DNA of 54,249 nucleotides. It comes from ZC4RG42 sp036676355 (GTDB lineage Bacteria; Pseudomonadota; Gammaproteobacteria; Burkholderiales; SG8-39). The notes under the pieces were generated by a model, which was not told the origin of the DNA, searched no databases, and saw only the letters and a program-made list of their open reading frames with translations. Of this stretch, positions 34,201 to 42,840 are shown one piece after another (the first letter of the stretch is position 1; the number at the start of each line of letters is the position of its first letter). Where the stretch lies: contig JAKFDA010000076.1 of assembly GCA_036676355.1 (NCBI GenBank), positions 1 to 54,249 of the forward strand. Reading direction: 5' to 3'. A program made the translations under genes and the position numbers.

Positions 34201-34954
34201 CGCGCAGCAGCCGAACAACTTCAACGCGCCGTATGCGGTGTGCGTCGCGGCGGTGTTGTATGTGTTTCGCACCCTGGTGGACGATGACATTCCGCTCAAC
34301 GCCGGCTGTCTTGTGCCGCTGCACATCATTGCGCCGGAAGGATCGATGTTGCGCCCGCGTTATCCGGCCGCCGTGGTGGCGGGGAATGTGGAAACGTCGC
34401 AGGCCATCACCGATGCGCTATACGGCGCGCTCGGCGTCATGGCCGCGTCGCAGGGCACGATGAACAACTTCACCTTCGGCAATGCGCGCTATCAGTACTA
34501 TGAAACCATAGCCGGCGGCTCGGGTGCGGGCGCGCTCGACTATGCGCCGGACGGCACGCCGCAGACCGGTTTCGATGGTGCGGACGTGGTGCAGACGCAC
34601 ATGACCAATTCGCGTCTCACCGATCCCGAGGTGCTGGAGTGGCGCTTCCCGGTGTTGCTGGAGAGTTTTGAAATCCGCGCGGATTCGGGCGGCGCGGGGC
34701 GCTGGCACGGCGGCAATGGCGGCACGCGACGCATTCGCTTCCTTGAGCCGATGACGGCATCGATCGTCGCCAATCATCGGCGTGTCCCACCGCACGGCCT
34801 GGCCGGCGGCGAGCCGGGGCAGTGCGGACGCAATGTGGTCGAGCGCGTAAACGGCGAGCGCCTCGAACTGGCGGCATGCGATACGGTGGAAATGCGCGCC
34901 GGCGATGTGTTCGAGATCGAAACGCCGGGCGGGGGCGGTTACGGCGCGATGTAA
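31286..34954 (+). CDS. 5-oxoprolinase / hydantoinase A-B fusion
   Basis: A 1222-residue fused protein. The N-terminal half (HyuA-like, about 1-680) has the ATP-binding opening DRGGTFTDIVART and GFDMGGTSTDVSHF, and GGGSICHFDG. The C-terminal half (HyuB-like, from about 695) has NTAYSVNIKERLDFSCALFD and SRGHHADIGGITPGSMP. The fused, single-chain form is that of ATP-dependent 5-oxoprolinases, which open pyroglutamate to glutamate, so this activity is preferred over hydantoinase. It converges with the REC-EAL gene, stops only 5 bases apart. It is divergent from dadA, so 5-oxoproline, D-amino acid and proline catabolism are adjacent. Confidence 0.92.
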   Translation: MSQQWQFWVDRGGTFTDIVARTPEGGIVTHKLLSEHPERYADAALAGIRALMHVAHDAPIPSQRIAAVKMGTTVATNALLERKGEPTVLLVSRGFRDALRIAYQDRPAIFARRIVLPELLYAVVHEIDERIGARGELLRPLDIEQARATLRSAHEAGYRAVAIVLMHGYRYIDHEQQVAQIARAMGYTQVSASHECSPLMKFVARGDTTVVDAYLSPILHRYVDRVAAALHGVPLMFMQSNGGLTEARRFRGKDSILSGPAGGIVGVVRTALDAGFDKIIGFDMGGTSTDVSHFAGSDLGAVERTFETRVAGVRVRAPMIAIHTVAAGGGSICHFDGSRYRVGPDSAGADPGPASYRRGGPLTVTDCNVMLGRIQPHYFPAVFGPNGDAPLDVECVRARLATRATEIANATGDRRSPEAVAEAYIAVAVTNMANAIKKISVQRGHDVAEYTLCSFGGAGGQHACLVADALGMRRIYIHPLAGVLSAYGMGLADITAMRERAVELPLAESAMCELDETLELLAIAARDVVLLQGVPHERIRIIERVHVRYDGTDNALALPFGTVTDLVAAFETAYRQRYAFLMPNRALIVEAVSVEAIGASADRAPIFAASTERAGALAPLEQPRMYSHGAWHAAPIYAREALRPGDVIAGPAILIEANATTVIEIGWRATVRSGGALVLERVAPLPARVVIGTQVDPVMLEVFNSLYMAIAEQMGVRLANTAYSVNIKERLDFSCALFDAAGQLIANAPHVPVHLGSMGESIQSVMRANAGRMQPGDVYMLNAPYNGGTHLPDITVVTPVFDDDGCEVLFYVASRGHHADIGGITPGSMPANSRSIEEEGVLIDNFLLVSAGRLREAETIALLSSGPYPARNIEQNLADLRAMLAANETGAQELRDMVAHYGLDVVQAYMNHVQRNAEEAVRRAIGILAARGGSAQWRGEFGVEMDSGAVVHAQVVLDRASRSATIDFSGTSAQQPNNFNAPYAVCVAAVLYVFRTLVDDDIPLNAGCLVPLHIIAPEGSMLRPRYPAAVVAGNVETSQAITDALYGALGVMAASQGTMNNFTFGNARYQYYETIAGGSGAGALDYAPDGTPQTGFDGADVVQTHMTNSRLTDPEVLEWRFPVLLESFEIRADSGGAGRWHGGNGGTRRIRFLEPMTASIVANHRRVPPHGLAGGEPGQCGRNVVERVNGERLELAACDTVEMRAGDVFEIETPGGGGYGAM

Positions 34955-34959
34955 TGATT

Positions 34960-36153
34960 TCAGCTTTTGCGGTCGCTAATCCATAGCGCAAGTTTTTCTG
35001 CGGGTAGCGGCGGACTGATCAACTGGCCCTGCGCGAGATCGCAGCCCAGTTCGCGCAACAACTGCATATCGGCCTCGGTTTCCACGCCTTCGGCCACCGA
35101 TTCGAGTTTGAGTTGACGCGCCAGTTCGATGCTGGAACCCAGAATGGTGCGCAGCGTGGCGCGATGCGACGCGCCGGTAACGAATGAGCGGTCGATTTTG
35201 AGTTCGGTGAACGGAATGCGCGACAACTGCTCCAGCGACGAATAGCCGGTGCCGTAGTCGTCGATGGCGACGCCGAAACCTTTCATGCGCAAGCGCGCAA
35301 GGTTGCCCAGGATCGGTGCAAGATTCACCGCGGCCAGACTTTCGGTGACCTCGAGCACGATCCTGTCGTGCGGCACGCCGTGATCGTCCGCGAGTTTGGC
35401 GATGCGGTCGGCCACGTCCGCCTGTTCCAGATGGTTGAGCGACAGATTGACCGACAATGTCCAGTCGCGGCCCGCTTCGTGCCAGCGGCGCGCCTGCTGC
35501 ATGGCGCTTTCCAGCATCAGCCAGGTCAGCGGTTCGATCAATCCGTCACGCTCCGCGAGCGGAATGAAGCGCGACGGTTCGATCATGCCGTGCTCGGGGT
35601 GTGGCCAGCGCGCGAGTACCTCCGCCCCGGCCATATGGCCGTTGTCGATACGCACCTTGGGTTGGAAATACGCAATGATTTCGCCCGCCGCGATCGCCGC
35701 ACGCAACAGTTCTTCGGTCACGGCTTCCGGTCTCGATGCGACATCGGAACGGACGTAGGGAATATAGCGTCGCAGTGCAAGTTCAAGCTCGTCCAGGCGA
35801 ATCGGCTTTTGCAGGGTGCCGAGCACCTGCAGGCCCTGAACGCGGGCCATTGCCTCGACTGAACCGATCAACGCGGGATCCATGCCGCTGGCCAGCACCA
35901 GCGCCGAAGCCAGATGGCGGCTGCCGAGATGGCGGATGAACTCGACGCCATCCATGCCCGGCATATCCAGATCGGAGACGATTACGTCGACCGGTGCGCT
36001 CAGCGTGCTCATACGCTCCAGCGCGATCCGTCCGTCTTCCGCTTCGTGCACGCTCGGGACGCCGAGTCCGGTCAGCATGTCGCGCACGAGTGCTCGCTGG
36101 CCGGGATGGTCGTCCACCACCATGATGCACAGCGTCGTGAAGTCTACGGGCAT
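34960..36153 (-). CDS. Response regulator with EAL phosphodiesterase domain
   Basis: A 397-residue regulator. The receiver domain (about 8-125) has acidic residues Asp14/Asp15, phospho-acceptor Asp61 (SDLDMPGMDG) and the conserved Lys in QKPI. The EAL domain (about 145-395) is predicted to hydrolyse cyclic di-GMP. The signature is EVL rather than EAL, but Glu is kept, and other catalytic motifs are intact: NLSLNHLEQ, EVTES, DDYGTGYSSL, KIDRSFV and AEGVETE. This resembles RocR/VieA-type proteins without the helix-turn-helix. The start MPVDFTTLC at 36153 begins at the receiver strand. No histidine kinase lies nearby. Confidence 0.9.
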   Translation of the reverse strand: MPVDFTTLCIMVVDDHPGQRALVRDMLTGLGVPSVHEAEDGRIALERMSTLSAPVDVIVSDLDMPGMDGVEFIRHLGSRHLASALVLASGMDPALIGSVEAMARVQGLQVLGTLQKPIRLDELELALRRYIPYVRSDVASRPEAVTEELLRAAIAAGEIIAYFQPKVRIDNGHMAGAEVLARWPHPEHGMIEPSRFIPLAERDGLIEPLTWLMLESAMQQARRWHEAGRDWTLSVNLSLNHLEQADVADRIAKLADDHGVPHDRIVLEVTESLAAVNLAPILGNLARLRMKGFGVAIDDYGTGYSSLEQLSRIPFTELKIDRSFVTGASHRATLRTILGSSIELARQLKLESVAEGVETEADMQLLRELGCDLAQGQLISPPLPAEKLALWISDRKS

Positions 36154-36377
36154 GGAGCAGTACTCAGTGTCGATCTGACCTGACTGTGCAGCCGGCATGC
36201 CGGCGCATGAGGAGAGGTCGGCGGATAGCGGGATTATTTCTCGTAATCGAGATTAAGCACAGTATGCGCTTGTGCGGCGCTCATGACGGCGTCATTATCG
36301 CGCGGGACTGCAGACAAATCAAAAAGCGGAATTAACTCGCGTGCGGGCATGTCAGTTTGGTCATTGCGTCGCAGGTG

Positions 36378-36389
36378 GATGCTAGCATC
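36378..36389. promoter_or_regulatory. Perfect 12-bp palindrome upstream of the AsmA-like gene
   Basis: GATGCTAGCATC, 35 bases before the start codon at 36425, in the divergent gap with the REC-EAL gene. It overlaps the place expected for a -10 region, and TTGGTC lies upstream (36356-36361). It could be an operator or coincidence. Confidence 0.3.
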
Positions 36390-36424
36390 GTCGCGAGCGA
36401 TACGCCCGGATAAACGACAGGATC

Positions 36425-38674
36425 ATGGACAGAAAAACCGTCCTCACCAAGACAGCCAAAGGGTTGATGGAAGTCACGGGTAAGACTTCCCTGCTTGCGC
36501 GCGATCAGCGCAACCTGCTTTCGCATGTGGACGGCAAGGCGACTGTCGGCGATTTGCAGCACAGGATCGAAAAGCTCAGCGAAGCCAAACTCAATCAATT
36601 GCTCACTCGATTGATAAGCGACGGTTTCGTGCGGGAATTCGTCTCGGCGCCGAACAGCTTGTCACCGCTGTCCCAATTGGGAACGCGCCAAGATCTCGAT
36701 TTTTCCGAATTCATTCCCCAGGATAAAGCGCGCGAGGCGGCCATGCAGGCTGCTGAAGCCGCGCAGATCGCGAGCGCGGTGCAAGAGAACCGCGCACGGG
36801 CCGAAAAAGCGGATGCGCAGCGCGCGGCGCACAATGCGCAGCCCGCCGCGGCCGAATCCGCTCGCAAGGAAGCAGAAACCCGGGCAACGGCGAAACGCAT
36901 CGCCGAAGATAACGCGCGCCGTGAGTTGGTCGCCAAGGCGAAGCGCGAGGCCGAAGAGAAAGCACGCCAGGAAGCCGAGGCCAGGGCAAAGCGCGAGGCC
37001 GAAGAAAAAGCACGCAAGGAAGCCGAGGCCAAAGCAAAGCGCGAGGCCGAAGAAAAGGCACGCCAGGAAGCCGAGGCCAAAGCGAAGCGCGAGGCCGAAG
37101 AAAAAGCACGCAAGGAGGCTGAGGCCAAAGCCAAGGCGAAGCGTGAGGCGGAAGAAGAGGCACGCAGGGAAGCCGAAGCTGTGGCACAGGCGCAGCGGGA
37201 AGCAGCCGAGCAGGCCGAGCGTGTCCGCCGCGAGTGGGAGGAGAGAGCCGAACAGAAGAGGGCCGAACAGATGCGACGCGAGGTCGAAGAAGAAAAGCGG
37301 CGTGAGACGGAGCAGGAGGCGAAGCAGCGTTTACTGGAAGACGAGCGCGCGCGTGCAAGGGCGGATGCGGAGCGGGCGGCGCGCGAGCGCCGCGAGCAAC
37401 GCGCACAAGAAAAGGCGGAATCCGATGCGCGCGCGGCCGAGCGAAAACGTGAACGCGAGCGCGAATCGGCCACGGTGATAGCACGCCTGAGTCGTATTCG
37501 GCGCGGCAAATCGGTCGACGCCGGCACATGGCTGGTGGGACTGGTGATCGTCGCTTTGGCGGTCGGCGTGCTCGCTGTTCCGTTTTTGCCCATCGATACG
37601 GCGCGGTACGAACAGTTGGCTGCGCGCACATTCGGCGTGCCGGTCCGGATCGGCAACGCGTCTTATGCGTGGACACCCTGGCCCGCACTGCAACTCGGCG
37701 ACGTGAGCATCGGCTCGGCGCGCGACGCGCGAATCGAAGAAATCGTGGCGGTCCCGACCGTACTGTCTTTAATGAGCGAAGTGCCGACGTTGCAGCGGCT
37801 CGAATTGCAGGGTGTCAGCGCCAAACCGAGTGCGCTGGTTGCCTTGCTGTCCGGCAAGCTGGATGCGCGGATTCCGGCGTTGCGCGAAATCGGGCTGAAG
37901 CAGGTTGCCTTCGATGCCCCGGGTGTAACCCTGCCCGCGTTGAACGGACGCATCGAATTGGGATCGGCGTCATCCGGCGGCAAGCTTGTACTCGCCGACG
38001 ACGCGGGCATGTTGTCGCTCGACATCATGCCGCGCGGTGACGGTACGGCGAGCTTCGATTTGTACGCCGCGAATGTAAGCGCGTTGCTGGGTATTCCACT
38101 CATGGATGTCGCTGCCAAAGGCAGTTTCAGCGCGGAGCAGGCTGATATCGGCGTATTCGATGGCCGCCTTTACGACGGTGTGCTGAAGGGGCGGGGCGTG
38201 CTGGCCTGGCAGCCGCAGTTGTCGTTCAAGGGTACGGTCGATGCGACCTCTCTCACCGCGGTCAAGATGGCGCCGGTCGTGGAAGGGCGCCTGAGCGGCA
38301 GCGCCGAATTCAGCATGCAGGCTGCCGGGTTCGACAAGCTGTTCTCCGTGCCGCAGCTCAACGGGCGCTTCGAGATCGAAAAAGGGGTGCTGCACGGCTT
38401 CGATCTGCCGCGCTCCATGCAGGCCGGTAGCATGGTGCCTGGCGCGACGTCTTTCGACGGCCTGAATGGGCAGCTTGCGTTGGAAAACGGCCAACTGCGC
38501 CTGCATAATCTCCGCATGCAGGCCGGGGTCATGAAGGCCAGCGGCACGGCGGCGTTGGCCGGCGGCAAGGAAATCGACGGTCGTATTGCCGCCGAACTGC
38601 GCATTCCGGCGGGACATGTGCGGGCGAATTTCGGCATCGGCGGCACGCCGCAGGCGCTGACGGTTAAAAGATAG
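36425..38674 (+). CDS. Winged-helix-like / coiled-coil / AsmA-like fusion protein
   Basis: A 749-residue protein of unusual architecture. Residues 1-75 (KGLMEVTGKTSLLARDQRNL, then VDGKATVGDLQHRIEKLSEA) resemble a small winged-helix domain. Residues about 100-355 are an Ala/Glu/Lys/Arg coiled coil like TolA, including tandem 16-residue repeats. A membrane helix follows (WLVGLVIVALAVGVLAVPFL, about 371-390). The rest (about 395-749) is AsmA-like, with IDTARYEQLAARTFGVPVRI and repeated beta strands, and should face the periplasm. The long charged part is thus cytoplasmic. A role in envelope lipid transfer or stress is possible but not shown. No partner gene is apparent. Confidence 0.78.
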   Translation: MDRKTVLTKTAKGLMEVTGKTSLLARDQRNLLSHVDGKATVGDLQHRIEKLSEAKLNQLLTRLISDGFVREFVSAPNSLSPLSQLGTRQDLDFSEFIPQDKAREAAMQAAEAAQIASAVQENRARAEKADAQRAAHNAQPAAAESARKEAETRATAKRIAEDNARRELVAKAKREAEEKARQEAEARAKREAEEKARKEAEAKAKREAEEKARQEAEAKAKREAEEKARKEAEAKAKAKREAEEEARREAEAVAQAQREAAEQAERVRREWEERAEQKRAEQMRREVEEEKRRETEQEAKQRLLEDERARARADAERAARERREQRAQEKAESDARAAERKRERERESATVIARLSRIRRGKSVDAGTWLVGLVIVALAVGVLAVPFLPIDTARYEQLAARTFGVPVRIGNASYAWTPWPALQLGDVSIGSARDARIEEIVAVPTVLSLMSEVPTLQRLELQGVSAKPSALVALLSGKLDARIPALREIGLKQVAFDAPGVTLPALNGRIELGSASSGGKLVLADDAGMLSLDIMPRGDGTASFDLYAANVSALLGIPLMDVAAKGSFSAEQADIGVFDGRLYDGVLKGRGVLAWQPQLSFKGTVDATSLTAVKMAPVVEGRLSGSAEFSMQAAGFDKLFSVPQLNGRFEIEKGVLHGFDLPRSMQAGSMVPGATSFDGLNGQLALENGQLRLHNLRMQAGVMKASGTAALAGGKEIDGRIAAELRIPAGHVRANFGIGGTPQALTVKR
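36932..37177 (+). repeat. 48-bp in-frame tandem repeats in the coiled coil
   Basis: Four units of 48 bases (16 codons, consensus AKAKREAEEKAR[Q/K]EAE) followed by a fifth, diverged unit with a 6-base insertion. The variable residue alternates Gln, Lys, Gln, Lys, which suggests an earlier duplication of a 96-base pair of units. Such a tract can change length by slippage or unequal recombination without breaking the frame. Confidence 0.9.
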
Positions 38675-38883
38675 GAAATCAGCCGAGAGTCCGGGAGCCG
38701 GGAGCAGTAGAAGGGATCAACCGGGCTCCTGCTGCAGTCTGCCGTCGAATGCTTTAATCGGGGCGGGAGCGACGGCCGACGTTTTTCTCCTGTCTCCGTC
38801 TTTCCGACAGGCCGCGCCGCTGCGTGATCGGCAATCCGGTCGTTCGCCCGACCCCTTTGGCGCGCTCGGCTGTCGCGCCCGGC

Positions 38884-38889
38884 TATAAT
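38884..38889 (+). promoter_or_regulatory. Consensus -10 box (TATAAT) of purL
   Basis: A perfect TATAAT, 25 bases before the purL ATG. No strong -35 at 16-18 bases (TTGGCG lies 21 bases upstream). The upstream gap from 38675 contains only short inverted repeats. No PurR-type operator is recognised. Confidence 0.5.
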
Positions 38890-38913
38890 CCGCTTTTACC
38901 GACGCGCCCTGCC

Positions 38914-41900
38914 ATGCCCATTCTCAAACTGCGCGGGAGCCTTGCGCTCTCCGCATTCCGCCTGGAAAAAATCAACGCCCGTCTCCATGCGCTCGACGCT
39001 CGTACCGCCGTGCAATCGGGCGTGTATTGGCATTTTGTCGAAACCGAGCGCGAGCTGAACGCGAACGAAGCGCAGGTGCTGCAGCGGCTGCTGACCTACG
39101 GCGAACCGGCCGGCGATGCGCCGCATGCCTCGACGCCGATTCTGGTCACGCCGCGATTGGGCACCATTTCGCCCTGGTCGTCCAAGGCGACCGACATCGC
39201 GAAAAGTTGCGGCCTCTCCGCTGTGCGGCGCATCGAGCGCGGTGTGCTGTATCACGTGTTGGGCGTGAAGAAGGGTGCGAAGGCGACCGTCGCCGCGCAA
39301 TTTCACGATCGCATGACCGAGACGGTGCTCGATTCTCTCGACGCCGCCGATGCGCTGTTCCGCCATGTCGCGCCGCGACCCTTGTCGACGATCGCGCTGG
39401 GCGACGACGGTCGCGCCGCGCTGACGCGCGCCAACAGCGAAATGGGACTCGCGCTGTCGGACGACGAAATCGATTATCTGGTGGATATTTTTCGCAAGCT
39501 CGAACGCGATCCCACCGATGTCGAACTGACCATGTTCGCGCAGGCCAACTCCGAGCATTGCCGTCACAAGATCTTCAATGCTTCGTGGGTCATCGACGGC
39601 GTGTCGCAGAACGACAGCCTGTTCGGCATGATCCGTCAGACGCATGCGGCCAATCCCCAAGGCACCGTGCTGGCCTACGCCGACAACTCGGCGATTCTGG
39701 AAGGGCGTACGGCACAGCGTTATTTCGCCGACGCCGACGGTGTCTATCGCACGCATGAAGAATTGACACATCTCATCATCAAGGTCGAAACGCACAATCA
39801 TCCGACCGCGATTTCACCATTCCCAGGCGCAGCCACCGGTTCGGGCGGCGAGTTGCGCGACGAAGGTTCGACCGGTCGCGGCGCAAAGCCGAAGGCAGGC
39901 CTGTGCGGGTTCTCGGTCTCGAACCTGCGCATTCCCGGCTACACCCAGCCGTGGGAAATCGATTACGGCAAACCCGATCGCATCGTTTCGGCCCTGTCGA
40001 TCATGCTCGAAGGCCCGATCGGCGCCGCCGCGTTCAACAACGAATTCGGCCGTCCCAATCTGGCCGGCTATTTCCGCACCTTCGAAGCCGAAGTCGCCGG
40101 CGTGGTGCGCGGCTATCACAAGCCGATCATGCTTGCCGGCGGTGTCGGCAATATCCGTGCGCAGCATTCGGAAAAAGCGCCGATGCCGGTCGGCGCGCTG
40201 CTGATTCAACTGGGCGGGCCGGGCATGCTGATCGGCATGGGCGGCGGCGCCGCTTCATCGATGGACGCCGGCGTCAATGCCGCCGATTTGGATTTCGATT
40301 CGGTGCAGCGCGGCAACCCGGAAATCGAACGGCGCGCGCAGGAAGTGCTCGATCGCTGTACTGCGATGGGCGAAGCGAATCCGATTCTGTTGATCCATGA
40401 TGTCGGTGCGGGCGGCCTGTCGAACGCGATGCCCGAACTGGCGCATAGCGGCGGTCGCGGTGCGCAGTTCGAGTTGCGCGCCATTCCGAGCGAAGAGCCC
40501 GGCATGACGCCGCGCGAAGTGTGGTGCAACGAAGCGCAGGAGCGCTATGTGATCGCCATCGCGCCGGAATCGCTCGATGTATTCCGCGCGATCTGCGAGC
40601 GCGAACGCTGCCCCTTTGCGGTGCTCGGTCATGCGACCGAGGAAACGCAACTCGTCGTCACCGACTCGCATTTCGACAACAAGCCGGTCGATATGGACAT
40701 GGAGGCCCTGCTCGGCAAACCGCCGCGGATGACACGCGAAGTGTCGCGCCTGCATATCGGCGTCGCTCCGGTGTCGACCTGGGGCATCGAACTGCGCGAA
40801 GCGTGCTATCGCGTGCTGCGCGCGCCGACGGTGGCCAACAAAACCTTCCTCATCAGCATCGGCGATCGTACGGTCGGCGGCCTGACCGCGCGCGATCAGA
40901 TGGTCGGCCCATGGCAGGTGCCGGTGGCGGATTGTGCCGTTTCGCTGATGGATTATCAGGGCTTCACCGGCGAAGCGATGGCGGTGGGCGAACGCACGCC
41001 GATCGCAGTCATCGATGCGCCGGCTTCCGGCCGCATGGCGGTCGGTGAAGCGCTGACCAATATCGCGGCGGCGGCGATCGGCGACATCGGTCGCGTCAAG
41101 CTGTCGGCCAACTGGATGGCCGCGGCCGGCTATCGCGGCGAAGACGCGGCGCTGTTCGACACCGTGCGCGCGGTAGCGCTCGATCTGTGTCCCAAGCTCG
41201 GCATCTCGATTCCGGTCGGCAAGGATTCGCTGTCGATGCGCACGACCTGGCAGGACGGCGACGACAAGAAGGAAGTGGTCGCGCCGCTGTCGCTGATCAT
41301 TTCCGCTTTTGCGCAATGCGAGGATGTGCGACGCACGCTGACGCCGCAACTGCGCACCGATGTGGGCGATACCGAACTCGTCGTCATCGATCTGGCGCAC
41401 GGGCGCAACCGTCTCGGCGGCTCGCAGTTCGCCCAGGTGCACGGCATGGTGGGCGACATCGCGCCGGACGTCGACGAGCCGTCCATGCTCAAGCGCTTCT
41501 TCACCGTGATTCAGAGCCTCGGCAGCGCGGGTCTGCTGCTCGCCTATCACGATCGCTCGGACGGCGGCCTGTTCGTCACGCTGTGCGAAATGATGTTCGC
41601 CGGTCACTGCGGCGTGACGGTCAATCTCGACGTGCTGTCCTACGATCCGCTTGCGCACGACGTCGAAGGCAACGAGCGCCATCCGGAGTTGATGCACGGC
41701 CGCGACACCGAGCGCGTCATGGCCGCGCTGTTTGCCGAGGAACTCGGTGCGGTGATCCAGATTCGTACCGCGGATCGCGACCGCGTGCTGCAGCGACTGT
41801 GCGATGCCGAACTGTACGGCATCGTGGTCGGCGCGCCGAACACGCGCGACGAATTGCGTTTCGTGCGCAATGCCAAGCCGATGATGGTCGAGCGCCGTGT

Positions 41901-42840
41901 CGATCTGCAACGCGCGTGGTCGGAAGTCAGCTTCCAGATGCAGAAACTGCGCGACAACCCGGTGTGTGCGCAGCAGGAATTCGATCGCATTCTGGATGCG
42001 GACGACCCGGGCCTGTCCGCCAAGCTGACTTACGCCATATCGGAAGACATCACCGCGCCGCTCATCAAGCGCAACGTTCGCCCGCAGGTGGCGATCCTGC
42101 GCGAACAGGGCGTAAACGGCCAGAACGAAATGGCCGCGGCGTTCGACCGCGCCGGTTTTCTGCCGGTCGACGTGCATATGAGCGACATCATCGCCGGGCG
42201 CTTATCGCTGGAGCACTTCAAAGGCATCGCGGCCTGCGGCGGTTTCTCCTACGGCGACGTACTGGGCGCGGGCGAGGGCTGGGCGAAATCGATTCTGTTC
42301 AACGCGCGTGCGCGCGACGAATTCGCGGCGTTCTTCGCTCGTACCGACAGCTTCGGGCTGGGTGTGTGCAACGGTTGCCAGATGATGGCGAACCTGACCG
42401 AAATCATTCCCGGCGCACAGGACTGGCCGAAATTCGTGCGTAACAAGTCGGAGCAGTTCGAGGCGCGCATGGCGATGGTCGAGGTCGTGTCGAGCCCGTC
42501 GATTTTCTTCGCCGGGATGGCCGGCAGTCGCATGCCTATTGCCGTTTCGCACGGTGAGGGCTATGCGAAGTTCAGCGATGCGGGCGCCGTGACGCGCGTG
42601 CTGACGGCGCTGCGCTACGTCGACAATCGCGGCAATCCCACGGAAGTCTATCCCCTCAATCCGAACGGTTCGCCCGGCGGCATAACCGCCGTGACCACGC
42701 CGGACGGCCGCTTCACCGCGATCATGCCGCACCCTGAGCGCGTTTTCCGTACGGTCAACATGTCCTGGCATCCGGCCGAGTGGGACGACGACAGCCCGTG
42801 GATCCGCCTGTTCCGCAACGCGCGGGTGTGGGTCGGATAA
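38914..42840 (+). CDS. purL: Phosphoribosylformylglycinamidine synthase (large form)
   Basis: A 1308-residue ATP- and glutamine-dependent enzyme of purine synthesis, the fourth step: FGAR to FGAM. It is the fused form of gammaproteobacteria and betaproteobacteria, with an N-terminal PurS-like domain, two ATP-binding AIRS-type halves (ANSEHCRHKIFN, ETHNHPTAISPFPGAATGSGGE) and a C-terminal glutaminase. Its nucleophile Cys lies in GVCNGCQMM and its His/Glu in MPHPERVF. The start MPILKLRGSLALS at 38914 matches homologues and follows a TATAAT box, so the 90-base longer frame is rejected. Confidence 0.97.
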   Translation: MPILKLRGSLALSAFRLEKINARLHALDARTAVQSGVYWHFVETERELNANEAQVLQRLLTYGEPAGDAPHASTPILVTPRLGTISPWSSKATDIAKSCGLSAVRRIERGVLYHVLGVKKGAKATVAAQFHDRMTETVLDSLDAADALFRHVAPRPLSTIALGDDGRAALTRANSEMGLALSDDEIDYLVDIFRKLERDPTDVELTMFAQANSEHCRHKIFNASWVIDGVSQNDSLFGMIRQTHAANPQGTVLAYADNSAILEGRTAQRYFADADGVYRTHEELTHLIIKVETHNHPTAISPFPGAATGSGGELRDEGSTGRGAKPKAGLCGFSVSNLRIPGYTQPWEIDYGKPDRIVSALSIMLEGPIGAAAFNNEFGRPNLAGYFRTFEAEVAGVVRGYHKPIMLAGGVGNIRAQHSEKAPMPVGALLIQLGGPGMLIGMGGGAASSMDAGVNAADLDFDSVQRGNPEIERRAQEVLDRCTAMGEANPILLIHDVGAGGLSNAMPELAHSGGRGAQFELRAIPSEEPGMTPREVWCNEAQERYVIAIAPESLDVFRAICERERCPFAVLGHATEETQLVVTDSHFDNKPVDMDMEALLGKPPRMTREVSRLHIGVAPVSTWGIELREACYRVLRAPTVANKTFLISIGDRTVGGLTARDQMVGPWQVPVADCAVSLMDYQGFTGEAMAVGERTPIAVIDAPASGRMAVGEALTNIAAAAIGDIGRVKLSANWMAAAGYRGEDAALFDTVRAVALDLCPKLGISIPVGKDSLSMRTTWQDGDDKKEVVAPLSLIISAFAQCEDVRRTLTPQLRTDVGDTELVVIDLAHGRNRLGGSQFAQVHGMVGDIAPDVDEPSMLKRFFTVIQSLGSAGLLLAYHDRSDGGLFVTLCEMMFAGHCGVTVNLDVLSYDPLAHDVEGNERHPELMHGRDTERVMAALFAEELGAVIQIRTADRDRVLQRLCDAELYGIVVGAPNTRDELRFVRNAKPMMVERRVDLQRAWSEVSFQMQKLRDNPVCAQQEFDRILDADDPGLSAKLTYAISEDITAPLIKRNVRPQVAILREQGVNGQNEMAAAFDRAGFLPVDVHMSDIIAGRLSLEHFKGIAACGGFSYGDVLGAGEGWAKSILFNARARDEFAAFFARTDSFGLGVCNGCQMMANLTEIIPGAQDWPKFVRNKSEQFEARMAMVEVVSSPSIFFAGMAGSRMPIAVSHGEGYAKFSDAGAVTRVLTALRYVDNRGNPTEVYPLNPNGSPGGITAVTTPDGRFTAIMPHPERVFRTVNMSWHPAEWDDDSPWIRLFRNARVWVG

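Noticed and set aside
36932..37177. CRISPR-like periodic repeat
   Set aside because: The 48-bp units are contiguous, in frame and encode a coiled coil; there are no unique spacers and no cas genes.
40255..42177. Minus-strand open frame of 640 codons
   Set aside because: Antisense to purL, with no recognisable domain.
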